Assembly (NCBI GenBank): GCA_964036295.1
Contig: OZ038463.1
Coordinates: forward strand, 32,627,295 to 32,691,294
Origin: Plumapathes pennacea
Lineage: Eukaryota > Cnidaria > Anthozoa > Antipatharia > Myriopathidae
Reading direction: 5' to 3'
Length of the DNA: 64,000 nucleotides
Part shown: positions 34,314-45,929 of the stretch, piece by piece
How positions within the stretch are numbered: the first letter of the stretch is position 1
How the letters are laid out: every line of letters begins with the position of its first letter
Notes under the pieces: generated by a model
Databases searched by the model: none
The model's input: only the letters and a program-made list of their open reading frames with translations
What the model was told of the DNA's origin: nothing
Translations under genes and position numbers: made by a program

Positions 34314-35480
34314 TACTGAATATTCTAAGCACGACAAGCAATTATCGTATACATGCTAGTGTCTGGACCGTGTGCACCACGTCTATCCATCTGCATCGGG
34401 ATTAAGGTATGCAGTCCGTTGCATTCAGTTGTGGAATATTCGAAAACAAAACCGCTCCTGCCTTCCACCCCGCTCTTTGTCAGAGTGTGACAGTCTGAAC
34501 AACTGCAGCATCCTGCGGTGCTCAGTCATATGCACAGGAATGGGGGGGGGGGGGGGGGGGGAGTGGTGTTGGGGGGGAGAGGGGCTGTTTTGTGCTGGGA
34601 GCACTCAAATGAATGACCGACAGGCTTGATCCACCCTTCCTGGGGGACATTTTGCGATTCCTTTACATACTCTTTTTTTTTTTTTATGATTTTTTATGAA
34701 AAGACTTTATACCGTGCGCACCGACTGGCAACGTGCAAGGCGAGAAAATCTGTCGGGATATTATAGTTTAAGTCCTTTCCTAAGCCTTCATTTCTACGTA
34801 CAGACTCGTAAAAAGCGGCCCTCTCCGGCATTCAGTTGGTCACGGCTTTTCGACGCTGTAGAAGCGAATTTACTGCAGGAAAATGTGATTTTAGTGCAAT
34901 ATATCCGTAAACATTTCCTGTGCATGAAAATGAAGTGTTTTCAACAGGGACGAACTCTTTCTGGCTCTGCTGGACACGGAAGGGCGAGGGACGGCACGGC
35001 ACGTAAAAAGTCGATAATAGCAAGTTGCGCCGCTCAGCGAACAGCACGGGCAGATTTTGGCAATGTAAAAGGGCGGTAGTTCGTGTTTCATTTTAGATGG
35101 CGCACATTTAATTCGTTTCTACCCGTTTTGTAAATTAGTTTGCCCGTTATCTTCTTAATTTATGAAGAGGATTATAAAGTCAGTTTCCGAGGTTGTATTC
35201 CAGTTTACAAAGTAAACAGTTTTAAGTCTATTATTGCTGATCCGGAATTCACATTCAATAATGGAGACTGCAAGTCTTTCTTGAACTTAAGAAGTATATC
35301 TACGAAGAGAAATTTACTAGACTTTTACTAGTTTATACTTATTTATTGTATTTATTTATTTTGCTTTGCCTGATTACCTGAAAACAGCAAGAAGTCGGGG
35401 ACACCACAACAGTTATTACTCGATTACTGTGGTCCCGATAGACTAAAAAGTTGTAAAGAAGTACTAAATGCTAGATCTTG
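34314..35480. other. Spacer with G tract and a diverged repeat copy
   Basis: G run at 34,542-34,561. 34,960-35,250 is a diverged copy of 32,320-32,620. An ORF at 34,696-35,079 overlaps that repeat and is not called as a gene. Confidence 0.45.
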
Positions 35481-35527
35481 TAGGCTAGAAGCAGCAGGCA
35501 ATGTGGCTGATCATACTGCGCGGACGA

Positions 35528-35930
35528 TTACATTTTGAAGAGATAGTCTTCCAAGTAGCGAGGGTCAAAGAGCATAAAATAGTTATCAGATAGGCGGTTT
35601 AATCTGTTTGACTGAGTCCATTGTTAGTATCTGAGGTTATCTAGGAGGGAATTCCAGACTCTAGGGCTCCGGGGAAAAAGAAGTGTTGAGAAGTGACAGT
35701 CCGTACATTGGTGAGGATGAAAGGATATTACACTTGCGTTGCTATTAGAGGATGTAGTGTTACGTGAAGGAACTATCGGGACTGGCATGCATCACTTGAT
35801 ATGTTGACAAGACCTTTTTGCTACTTTGTAGGACAGTATAAGGTCAACCTATCACAGTAGGACACAGCACACAGAAAAGAAGCTTTAGCATGCATTTCAA
35901 GGCTTGCCTTTGAATACGTTCCGTGCGTTT
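35528..35930 (-). mobile_element. Decayed LINE reverse-transcriptase 3' end
   Basis: Read on the minus strand, broken frames give TERIQRQALKCM, then FFPRSPRVWNSLL, then FDPRYLEDYLFKM followed by a stop at 35,530-35,528. An order of E-IQ-RA-K, R-VWNSLP and a basic final segment is typical of the end of non-LTR reverse transcriptase ORFs. Several stops and frame changes make it non-functional. The 5' part is missing; the clade cannot be told. Confidence 0.5.
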
Positions 35931-38377
35931 AATTATAGCTCCACTAACCACTTGTGAATCCTAAGGCTTCACATGAAGCATGGGTAAAGTACAAGCGATT
36001 TCGGATTCTCCAACCGCCGCCATTTTGAAAATGCTATGGCGTCATATGGTCGCTGCACTCTTTAAAACGATGTCGTTCCCAAGGTCATCCACGTGGTTAA
36101 AACTCAAATCTCGATTCGCAATGCCTGCGACTCAGGCGCAAGCCTGCAATTGGTCAGAGGAAATCTGAAATAACCGTAAAACCCCCTCTTATATTCTTTA
36201 CTGTATTTTCTCACATAAGGCTCTGTGCCCGCACGTGGCCAATTTCACACGTGAGTCAGTCAGTCAAGTGCATGCACGTGAGCCATCTGTTGACGCTGGA
36301 TAACCCTATCATAAACAACAATATCTATATGTTTGCTTCAGCCGTTGTTTTAAATATAGAAAACCAAATAGGGCAAGCAATCTTAACATTTGTATGCGCA
36401 TGCTACCATCAGAAACACTGTCGTGTTTGCGTGCGTTTTGTCGCATGACTTGAATTAACAAATCATTTCCGGACGAATCCAAAGTCGAGTGTAAGCTTTT
36501 TATCCAAATTGTATATTCCTTGAAAAGGCCATATGGGGTAGCAGTAAAATATGTATGTTTGTATGTATCATGAGAGCCTTCTTCAGAGGCGTAGCGAGCA
36601 TTTTTCGTAGTGTGGACGAATATGATTTTGTGCGAGCACCGAAGGCGCGAGCCACCGGGGGTCTGGTGGCCTGCTCTTCCAGGAATTTTTTTGATTTAGG
36701 GCTGGGAAATACCGTTTATTGCGTTTCCCATGGGACATTTTCCATACATCAACATGTATTAAATCGCGGAATTCTGCTTTTTTTCCCACGCAGTTATTTT
36801 TATTTTCTTTGTGCGTGTGGTTCTGATCAAAATGACGTAGATCACACAGGCGTGACATGGATCACACATTTTAAACTCGGGATTTTGAAGACAACGATGA
36901 GTGAGAGAGTGACTTCATTTAATCACGGAATTTCATCAGTCTACAGACTGTTTTCCATGAAAGCCGTGTATTCAACTATTACATGCAGAACTATTTATAA
37001 TCTAATATCTATAATTTGGTAAAAAATCTATTCCTGTTTACAAGTTATCGTGTACAATATCTGAGGAGATATGTCTTAAGTGTGCTAATATGTTAACTCA
37101 AATAAATATAGACATAAATATACAAGCACATTGTTACATGTTACAAGAGCAGTGGTGATCAAACAGCCTTCTGAAAGATACCAAAGAGTTGTCACATGGG
37201 CCGTTTCTCTAGCGAAAGGTCTTAGAGAGTCAAGAAGAAAAAAGGTTGAATTTAACAGGCACGCACGTACTACGCCACCGTTCTTTGTAGAGGGTCAGAG
37301 GATTTTACATTGAGGGTCGAGTGTTAGCATGCCAAGGGTGTTTTTTCATGCGCAGGATTTTGTTTACAATTTCTTCGATCGCCCGACCACAAAGTACTTA
37401 ATATTTATGACATCAAGGGCGGCCCGTTTACATTGTCTAAACTGCGGTTCAAGTTCAACATTCCCAGTGTAGAACCAGTGCAGTGGGCAGTGGGGAGGGG
37501 GGTTACACGCATCATTATGGCAATACTCTGCGAGATACAATGTTACAGTTGTGGTTGAGCTAAGTCATAATCTACTCTCGGCAAAGAACCTTGACATTTT
37601 ACTAAAAAAGGTTTAAACACTTATACGATAATCCCCGGACCTTGGGTATTTGACTTTTCTGATCTTTTTTGGTCAAACGCCAGTAAACCATGTGGGTAGA
37701 AATGCGGTCAAATAATCCTTCGGTTGGGCTCCACAGATACTAAAACCGCTGCTCTTAATTCAGTCGGTGGAAAACGAGCAATCGCCACGAACAGTTGCAG
37801 TTCCGACTACAGCAGTTAGGCGCCGTGATCAACAAGCCAAATCCAGCCCCAATTCCCACGCGAAAAAACAGATGACGAAATAATTTTAGCTTTGCGGCCG
37901 CTGACCAACGTTTTATCGATGGTCAAATGCCCGACAGGGAGGGGAATTCCAAGTAAAAAGCGTGAAGAAACAAAGAACATTTGTCAAAAAAAAACTTGTC
38001 AAAGAAAATTTGCTAGACAGCGTCACACGGGCAAATCATTTGTCACAAAAAAAACTTGCTCGCTCAAATTCAGTACAATGAAACGGTCAAAACATAGTTT
38101 ATGGGTGAGTGCGTTGAGTTTCGCGAACTGACTGAACCAATTTTGACAGCGAGATTACAGTCAGATCTATGTTGTTGGAATATTTGATCGAATCATGCCA
38201 TCCCTCAAATGTCTCAAAGTTTCTGCCGGTATCGAGGCCTCCACTGTGGTCGTGTACGTCTGCAGTCAACTACATCTACATCCCATTTCATTTGCAGAAA
38301 ACTGAATTCAACGAGAAACCAAACATAAGTCTATCAATCAGTCACGTGAGCATTCCTCGTGCAGCGTCGTTTTGGTA
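35931..38377. other. Intergenic, no supported gene
   Basis: Includes a 155-residue ORF (36,555-37,022) and others without recognisable domains. The text at 36,585-36,665 (GGCGTAGCGAGC, GGCGCGAGCCACC) looks like repeat-derived low-complexity DNA. The last 100 bases probably contain the SCR-C promoter; no clear TATA was seen. Confidence 0.4.
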
Positions 38378-39249
38378 ATGAAGGTAAGAAATCCAGGCCC
38401 AGAATGCAACAGAGAGCACCCCAACACACGGGCACTCGTTGACTCACATAAGGCACCAGTCATGGGTCTGTTTTACAAGACGATACGGATTAGTGCTTTT
38501 TAATAAGATTATTTTTTTTCTTTTTTAGTCGAATGTTTACAAGGGTACCTGGGTCACCTTGTGATAGAATTGCGCTAGTACCTCATTACCCGGGCTCGGT
38601 TTGCCAGGGATAACTCTCTTACCAGGGACAAGTTAATACTGGTTCCCACCAAAACCTCTTGGTTCATTGACAATAATGAAGTTAACCCGGCTACCCGGGC
38701 CTACCTTGGCGTATTTGTTTAATAAGATATGGTTATAGGGATTAGATTCAAACCTCCTAATTCATACGGTGTTCGCATCAACATACAATGCATTTGTATT
38801 TTATGTTTTACAAGGTAAAAACTCCCATCGTCATTCTGTATACATCGCTAAATGTTTTGGTGTCCACGAGGCCTACTCACAACAGCAGCAAAGCGGAAGA
38901 TCTTACGGATAAAACACCCATCTATTTAGATCAAGTTAACCGGACAACTATCCCATCACAAGGCAACTCTTTCCAGTGGAAAGACTTTCCTCGTCTGGCT
39001 GCGACACTCAATCGACTCAGGAGGTCTTCCTCATCATGTATAAGCCGCACCTTCTCCAGTTACAACAAATGCCTCAATAGGGTTGTCCTAATGGTCGAAT
39101 GTCATTGGATAACTTTGAAAGGTTGTCATAGCAACGTCAGGAAAGTAGGCTACAGCAAGTGCGAGACGGTGAGCTACAGTTACCCGAGCCCAAACGGGTC
39201 AGCGGCTTGCTATGTCCCCATGAGTTGCAGATGTGCAAACTCGAAGTGA
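38378..39249 (+). CDS. SCR-C: divergent secreted cysteine-rich prepropeptide
   Basis: The preferred model is exon 1 at 38378-38383 (Met-Lys, strong donor AAG|gtaagaaat) joined in phase 0 to exon 2 at 38815-39249. This gives a 146-residue product whose signal peptide begins MKVKTPIVILYTSLNVLVS. An intronless reading from 38,788 would give MHLYFMFYK ahead of the same sequence and cannot be excluded. After the propeptide comes RLRRSSSS, a furin pattern, then eight cysteines spaced C-x10-C-x9-C-x7-C-x11-C-x15-C-x5-C-x-C, ending SCRCANSK. The framework matches SCR-A and SCR-B although most other residues differ. The intron holds a palindrome-rich segment (about 38,534-38,716). Confidence 0.75.
38534..38716. 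mobile_element. Probable MITE remnant in SCR-C intron
   Basis: Contains repeated ACCTGGGTCACC, TTACCCGGGCTCGG, TTAACCCGGCTACCCGGG words, resembling the palindrome-core elements elsewhere in the window. Clean terminal inverted repeats were not found, so limits are approximate. Confidence 0.4.
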
Positions 39250-39409
39250 CAATACCGGCGGCCACGCACAGTCGGCAATCTCAAAAGGATTTTGTGCCTT
39301 TTCTTTTTGTTGTTATCTATGTTTAGGCTTTCAGTATTCAGGTTACTTTTAGGGTTATTTAGGTTTAGTTAGGTTTAGAGTTAGCGTCAGCGGGTTACCT
39401 GTCTGTATA

Positions 39410-39765
39410 GAGGGCCTAGATGGGGTTTACTGTTAAGTGTTATGAAGCCAAAAAAATTAATGTTAAGTGTTATGTAAAAAAAAAGATACAGGGCGCTTTC
39501 CATTTGACCAAAAACACTGGAAATTCCGGGAAAAATCAAATGGAACTGCAAGTTTTCGGTAAGAAAGTTTCGGAAATTGTGGACAACCTCTCGAGGTTGT
39601 CCTCTTTTTCGAAATTCCGGAATGACCGATGGTCAAATGGAAAGCGCCCACAGTTAAGTGTTACAAGACTAGATATTTAATAAAACAAGACAAGAGAGCC
39701 CAGGTGGGGTTTACTGTTAAGTGTTATGGGCCTGAATTTTTTACTGTTAAGTGTTATGCAGACCC
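39410..39765. repeat. ACTGTTAAGTGTTATG repeats interrupted by a MITE
   Basis: Five copies of a word close to ACTGTTAAGTGTTATG lie at about 39,430, 39,460, 39,650, 39,714 and 39,742. A compact inverted-repeat element sits between the second and third (39,491-39,649), with ends GGGCGCTTTCCATTTGACC and an internal hairpin GACAACCTCTCGAGGTTGTC. Confidence 0.65.
39491..39649. mobile_element. MITE with GGGCGCTTTCCATTTGACC ends
   Basis: Nineteen-base perfect inverted ends (39,491-39,509 and 39,631-39,649), 159 bases overall. Inner words GGAAATTCCGG and TTTCGGAAATTG are further palindromic cores. No ORF. Confidence 0.75.
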
Positions 39766-39778
39766 CCCCCCCCCCCCC

Positions 39779-41868
39779 ATCTATGGTTGGTACCGACGCT
39801 CGACCAACTGTCGAGGGTAATTAATGTTAATTATTAAATTAACATGTATAGCATGAACTCTAACGTGAGAGTTGCTAAGTTTTCTGTGTGCAAAACATTA
39901 CTTCTTTGGGCAACTTATGGAAAGCGTAGCAATCTATTTGCAAAATGTACTTCAACACTAGATCAACTCTAGTCTAAAAACTAAGAATATACCTTTTAAC
40001 AGTTAAAAACACATGATCTCAACAACGGCAACAAGCGCCAGCACTACATTGATCAGCGTCGAGCTTTCCCCGAGGATCGGACCCAGGGTGGCAAAACGTA
40101 CGGCAACAATGTTGCGCTCAGAGCACAGATGCATAATATTGTCAAAAATCTATGTATCCACGAGAACATAAAACACTTTTACTGTCTGTTAACAGCAATA
40201 TTATATCTTAATTTTGGTATATTTTATACTTTAAGCCTGAATTACAAAGATCTACTCTTCCAGTGGCAGGTTTAACAAATTATTTAGTTAGTCTTTATTA
40301 CCAAATACTTGGGCACTGTTTCGGCCACTATTGGACTGAGAGAAATGATTTAGTCAATATAGATTATGGCATCGAACTTTGAACAAATGGGTCCAAGACA
40401 TGTGCACTAAGCAGTATCGGCTCACTATATATTGACCACAGGGAGCCCACAATGGATAATCGCCCAAAAGAAAGGTGCTAAACCCCGCCCCCATTCCCTC
40501 CTCACTAGTTTTGGCCGTCGGCGCACGAAACTGGAGACGAGGCAATCGTATCTGATCGAGTTTTTAGCCGTTTTTGTCCATTCTTTCGGGCAATTATTCA
40601 GTGTGGGCTCCATGCAATTGACGCGGATAGTAGGTCGAGTGTTGGTACCGACGCTCGACCAACTGTCGAGGGTAATTAATGTTACAAACTATTAAATTAA
40701 CTAAAAATAATTGACGGTCGACTTACAGTCGATAAATAAAGCATAAAATCAGTAAAACATTTCTACATTTATCTTAGGCCCCGGATTTAGCGCGCAGTTT
40801 TACTGACGAACAGTACTTTCCGGCTCCAGTCATCTTTATTCCCACCATCCCACCAGTCAGTTTTCCCATTCTCGTTTGTATTGTCTCAGTATCTGAAAGG
40901 ATCGGCTTTTAATTATTGGCTCATCTTCAGTGCTTTGCTTTTAGCAGGGTCCCGCTTCAGAGAATGTTCACTCGTTTGCTGTAACAACAAACTAAATATC
41001 TTTCTAAAAGACACTTTCATAATCATGCTCAGTCGGCAAATTTATAGTACTTTTTACTTCCTGTATAAACGAGTGTCGCTCAAGTAACCGTCTCTGCTGA
41101 GCTGGGTTTTATTTTCTACATAATATGCATTGTAACCAAAAGCAGCTCTCCGCTCTGCCCATCCATTGGTGACACGCAAAATCTATCGGCTTATTTGTAA
41201 TTAGTGAGTCGGTTTAGTTCAAATAAAGATGTGTACTTACAATATTGTAACTTGCTGAAAGTCGTATCACAGAGTTAACGAGGCCAAATATTTTTTGACT
41301 CGGAGATATTTTGAATGTGTGATAACTTTATAGATCGTAAATTTTGAAATTAAAATTAAAATTGCCTTCCTATTTCGAATCTTTACTGAGAAATTTTTAT
41401 CAGGATAAAGCGCCTGTAACTGAAACCAAACCCTGAAAGATGTGAGTTCCAAACGGATGTTCCACTAAAATTCTCAAAACCCTCAAACTTTTCTGTACAC
41501 TGATGAATTCCCGAAAAAACCTAACTTTGCGGCTCTTGTACATGGGACTGGATGATGGTGCGAAAGAAGCCACGTTGTTGCCACTCTACATTGTGGTAAA
41601 CTGCATGTCCTATTGACTATTAATGAATTACAAATGCGGCCATATAGGAATTATCTAATTTTAAACAAGAATTACTTAATTCCTATATGGCCGCATTTGT
41701 AATCTATTAGTCTAAAATTAGTTTATAGTTAGTGGTTTAATACTTTTATTATACCTTAGATTTCTTGTTTTATTTAGATTTTAATCTCTAGTTCCTATAG
41801 GAGATGGATATCAATTGGGACGCAAGTCCTGTTTCTTCTTCCTGTCATTACACTCCATTATTCTGTAT

Positions 41869-41907
<39 letters not shown>

Positions 41908-42369
41908 TCAAGTGTGTGTATGACGAATTTAATTAATTTAAATTCAATTATAATTCCTGTGTACAATCAGCTGTCTAAATTTATCTAGGACTTCCGGACC
42001 ATTAACTTCCTGCTAGTTACAAATTGAACTCCTTTAAACCAAAATAGTCGCATGAAAGTTCCAAACCTGAAACCAGATCGGTAATGCAGCAGTTTCCCAA
42101 TGGTTACTGCTACAGCTGTAAAAGATAGGAAAGGGGAATATCAAATGAATATGAGGGTGGGGAGGACAAACATGAGTGCCTGCAATGCACGTGACGTCCT
42201 GACCTTGAAAACTCACTTTTCTTTATAGCACGCCATTCAACCAATATGTTAAATTCTAAATGAGTTTTGGAAAACGGAAAATAATCACGCAAAATTAAAA
42301 CTGCCAGCAAGATCACTACGGTAAACGACAAAAGAACACAGTTCGAGAGTATTTATTATATACGGTCAG
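39779..42369. other. Intergenic with dispersed repeats
   Basis: Two copies of TTGGTACCGACGCTCGACCA followed by AACTGTCGAGGGTAATTAAT (about 39,787 and 40,642). A hairpin at 41,625-41,705 has arms ACAAATGCGGCCATATAGGA and its complement. A (TATT)n microsatellite lies at about 41,867-41,908. No gene supported. Confidence 0.5.
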
Positions 42370-42666
42370 TTATTTGCTGAGAGACTTCGTGTTCCCGTGC
42401 TTACATCGGACTTGCTTCCTCGGCTTATTCGTCCGCTGCGCAACTTTGTAATTATTGTAGACTCCTAAAGTTTCCCATATTTTCCCCAAAATATACACTC
42501 GATTGTGCCGTATCAGTAATGCAACCATCTCTATAAAAACGAGAATTTGACTTGTACAGATCATAAACCCAACGAACACTGCAAGCAACACTAGACAGTC
42601 CTCCACAGTCGTCCTTCTTTGAAGACCAAACATATTAGAGATGGATCCCTTAAAGGTAATATACAT
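42370..42666 (-). CDS. Possible small membrane protein, unrecognised
   Basis: 98-residue ORF with one long hydrophobic segment (about residues 26-53, including CLVLLAVFVGFMICTSQI) followed by a basic tail (KPRKQVRCKH). No homologue recognised and no splice signals that clearly tie it to other exons. It could be a single exon of a larger gene or chance. It overlaps, on the other strand, any first exon of SCR-D that might lie near 42,641. Confidence 0.2.
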   Translation of the reverse strand: MYITFKGSISNMFGLQRRTTVEDCLVLLAVFVGFMICTSQILVFIEMVALLIRHNRVYILGKIWETLGVYNNYKVAQRTNKPRKQVRCKHGNTKSLSK

Positions 42667-43007
42667 TACTTTAACCGCTCATAAAATGAACATATTTAAT
42701 ACCGACAACTGAATATACACTTTGATATCTATCACAACAATAGTCAACAGTCACAACAGTATAACTTGATTAGCAGCAATAGCAACAGCATCAGCAAAAC
42801 AGCAAGATTAATTGGCAATTAATTATCTCTCTCTCTCGCTCTGATCTTCTTTAATTTTTATGTTTTATCTGAGCTTACATTGATTTTAGAAGTTTGCTAA
42901 AACATTTTTGTATTGGTAATTGGCTAGTTAATCCATAAAGAAGCTTTAATATTTACTATTAATTTACTAATGAGGTATTTTATCCTGTTTTTCGTCACTG
43001 CATGTAG

Positions 43008-43499
43008 TGCCTTAAAATATTTCTTGTACAACTATGTCTTCTGAAAATCATCACCGGAAAGCCCCGACCTATTTCCGTGTCCCAAACCAACGCCGGTAAC
43101 GGTGACATTTTGCAAGGCAATCTGACCCAACACATTGATGACCAGTGGACTGCGGACACATCACATGATCATGACACAGTGATGTACAAAATACAGGAGG
43201 AGCCAGCGACAGTGAATGACGAGAAATCGGAATCCCATACTTTGCCACAGATCAGGAACCAAGGCACACAGTCTCACTTCCTACAACGACTCAAACGAAA
43301 CTCAAACCCATGTGTGGATGAAGTTTATGTCGAGTATGACAAACAGTGTGGGAAGTCCATTACGAAGTACAGGTGTAAGCGCCGATCTATGCTTTGTAAA
43401 TCTTCAGGTAATTATCCTAATGGAGAATGCAAGGAACTAGTGTCCATTATGGGCTGTTCAAACACGCCGTTTGTTTCTGGATGTGAGTGCTACGTATAA
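43008..43499 (+). CDS. SCR-D: divergent secreted cysteine-rich prepropeptide, exon 2
   Basis: The coding exon most likely starts at 43,008 after the acceptor CACTGCATGTAG, giving a hydrophobic leader (CLKIFLVQLCLLKIITG) that looks like the rest of a signal peptide. Exon 1 with the start Met is not settled; ATGGATCCCTTAAAG|gtaata at 42,641 is in the right phase but unproven. A His/Asp/Glu-rich propeptide ends in QRLKRNSNPC, a furin-type R-L-K-R site. Eight cysteines follow, spaced C-x11-C-x8-C-x6-C-x10-C-x8-C-x8-C-x-C, ending GCECYV. This is the most diverged member in the window. The propeptide is longer than in SCR-A/B/C. Confidence 0.65.
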   Translation, partial: CLKIFLVQLCLLKIITGKPRPISVSQTNAGNGDILQGNLTQHIDDQWTADTSHDHDTVMYKIQEEPATVNDEKSESHTLPQIRNQGTQSHFLQRLKRNSNPCVDEVYVEYDKQCGKSITKYRCKRRSMLCKSSGNYPNGECKELVSIMGCSNTPFVSGCECYV

Positions 43500-45427
43500 T
43501 TTAAACTCAAGAGATATTGAACTTTTTTTATTTAAAAGGCATATTTTAATGAAAGCTCATTACTTAATATTTATTACTCAGATTTAGCATATTACATTTA
43601 TTATCATATAATACATTTATTCGAAGGGCTAAATGACTGAAACTTATTAGTTTATTTATATAGAACAGACAGAAAAATTTAAACCTATATTTCTATGAAA
43701 TGACTATTGGATACTCTGGTGATGTAAAACATTAAAAATGATTTAAAAACCATAAAGACTTGTTGACTTATTTTCCATTTCGTCAGACAAGTAGTAAATA
43801 ATGCAGGGAAAGCTCAAAACCAGCAGTGAGGGTTGTGTGTGTGTGTGTGTCAACTGTACATACGGGTAGACACAGTGCTACGCTTATAAGCCAATCGCAA
43901 GAAATGCTTTGGGCGTAGCCGTCGCAGTGAACCTCGTGTGGTGTATGTAGGTTGGTCAAGAAAAGAAGCCGAAAACTTTGATTCAACATCTCGCAGTACG
44001 CATGCAAATGTAGCCGACTTTTTGACTTGCCCCAACGAAGGACCAACGGAGGAACGCGAATTTAAACTCGACTCTTACAGCGTCAAGCCATCCCCATCAA
44101 CCAAACCAGTTGATAATTAGGCACAAACAATGAAAACGCAGCCAAAATTGGATTGTTTGCACAACTCCTCGGTTGCTGTTTTCATGAATATACGGCAAAA
44201 TCGAGAGGTGAAAACGTGTCCAGTTCAAATGAAATCGCTTCCGAAGCGTGGTTTGAACAGCCAAAAAAAGGAAAAAAGAAAAGAAAAGAAGTGAAAGATA
44301 CTTCTAGTTATGCATGGACTACGAATCAGAGTGTGTGATTCTTTTCGTGTTTATATGCTTTGTTCTTTTTCTTTTTTACCGACGCTCGACCAACTGTGTA
44401 CGTAACGCAAAGGCTATTTTGCGGTTTCGCCCCCATCAACGTCTTTTCCGGACTAGAGGGTAGTTGCTCTAAACATTCGGCATCAATGAAGTGTAATCTT
44501 TTGTTAGCACTTCATTCCTGTGGATAAATATGTGTACCCTAATCACATCTTCCGTCATATCCACTAATGAAAAATAAGTTATTGAAGGAAATTCCCTCCG
44601 TTCAATGCATGTGTACAATTAAACATAATTATTTATAAAATTTGTTTCCTGTTTCGAATCTTCTAGGAAGCTGGTATAACCAGTGCTCAAGCCAGACATT
44701 CAAATAAGTAACTCAGGAATTGTATCCAATTTTAAAGGTGCACCTTTGTATCTGAAAGTTGAAAATTTAATCTTTGGAGTGCTGTGGACGGTTGGGGTAG
44801 GCCGGTGTATTTTTTATTTTTATTTGTGTCACGCTCTATGTCGCACCGTCGAAAATGGCATGAAATTCGGAGTCTTTATTTAAGCATTTAATTTATTATC
44901 TCCTGTTAAATAGTCACCGTTGCAAAATTATATCGCGCTGTTATTGGCGGAAGATTACCATGAAAAACCTCTTGTCGATTGCAATGACATTGCGGTTTCA
45001 CCAAAGTAAAAAAATAGATGACTTTTCCAATATTTCAAAAGAAAGTACGAAGACAAGGGAGGAATCTTTTTGGCGCGGATCCGGACGTATGCTTAGTGGA
45101 GCAAAAGAAAACAATAAACATACCTCTGACTGGTAGTATCAGTATCTGAACTCCAAAAGAATTGTCCACTGTAATTACAATATAACTCTGTTGCTTATCT
45201 CAACAAATCCACTCTTTGTCCTTTGAAAAATTCCACGAAGAGGACAAATATACTAAAAGCACAAATTGCACGCAGGGGAGATCACACCAAAATCGCCCTC
45301 GCGGCAATGCTAGCCTTTCGTCTTTTTGGTGAATGAGATCTTCCGACAACGGGCTCTTGACTGTCAGAAATTTCAAATTCCGTGCTCTGAAATTTGAAAT
45401 TTTTGAAATTAGTTAAATGCCCTGTCA
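43500..45427. other. Intergenic, unrecognised ORFs
   Basis: A short (GT)n run at about 43,832-43,850 and a third copy of ACCGACGCTCGACCAACTGT at about 44,379. Two adjacent small ORFs in different frames (43,938-44,120 and 44,153-44,338; the latter with a PKKGKKKRKEVK basic stretch) show no known domain and are left uncalled. Confidence 0.4.
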
Positions 45428-45431
45428 TTAA

Positions 45432-45551
45432 GGCCCGTTTCAAACGTCGCGCTACTGCCGTGCCGAACTCAGTGCAAATTAGCTCAAACAATAGATTTTG
45501 CTCATTTGTATTGAGTTCGGCACGGCAGTGGCGCGACGTTTGAAACGGGCC
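45432..45551. mobile_element. Short MITE, 40-base inverted ends
   Basis: 120 bases with terminal inverted repeats of 40 bases carrying a single mismatch, beginning GGCCCGTTTCAAACGTCGCG. TTAA flanks both sides (45,428-45,431 and 45,552-45,555); TA would also fit. The loop is only about 40 bases and there is no ORF. The near-perfect arms suggest recent activity. Confidence 0.85.
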
Positions 45552-45929
45552 TTAAATGAACTGATGGGAACTTTTCATTTTAGTTACCTTTAAAGTCTTT
45601 ACTGTATGCCTTTTGGCTCTATGCTCAAAACATTGGAGCTCTTTATACATTATCCGGCGTTGTAAATGATCAGTCAGACTGAACCATTTCCCATGACTAT
45701 TCAAATATAGCTATAAGCGGAATACTGATGGAGAGCCCAATTGGTTTTATAAACAGCCGTGTATGCAGTATACACAGCCGGAGATAGTTAGGATACGATA
45801 AAACGGCTTTGGCCGCCAAGGCGAACAATGATCGTGCAACTAAGTTTTGGATGAGTATTACCTTGCAAGACAAACGTTCCGAACAGAAAAAAACCTCTGT
45901 ATGAAACACTTTGATTTTCTATCGGGTAA

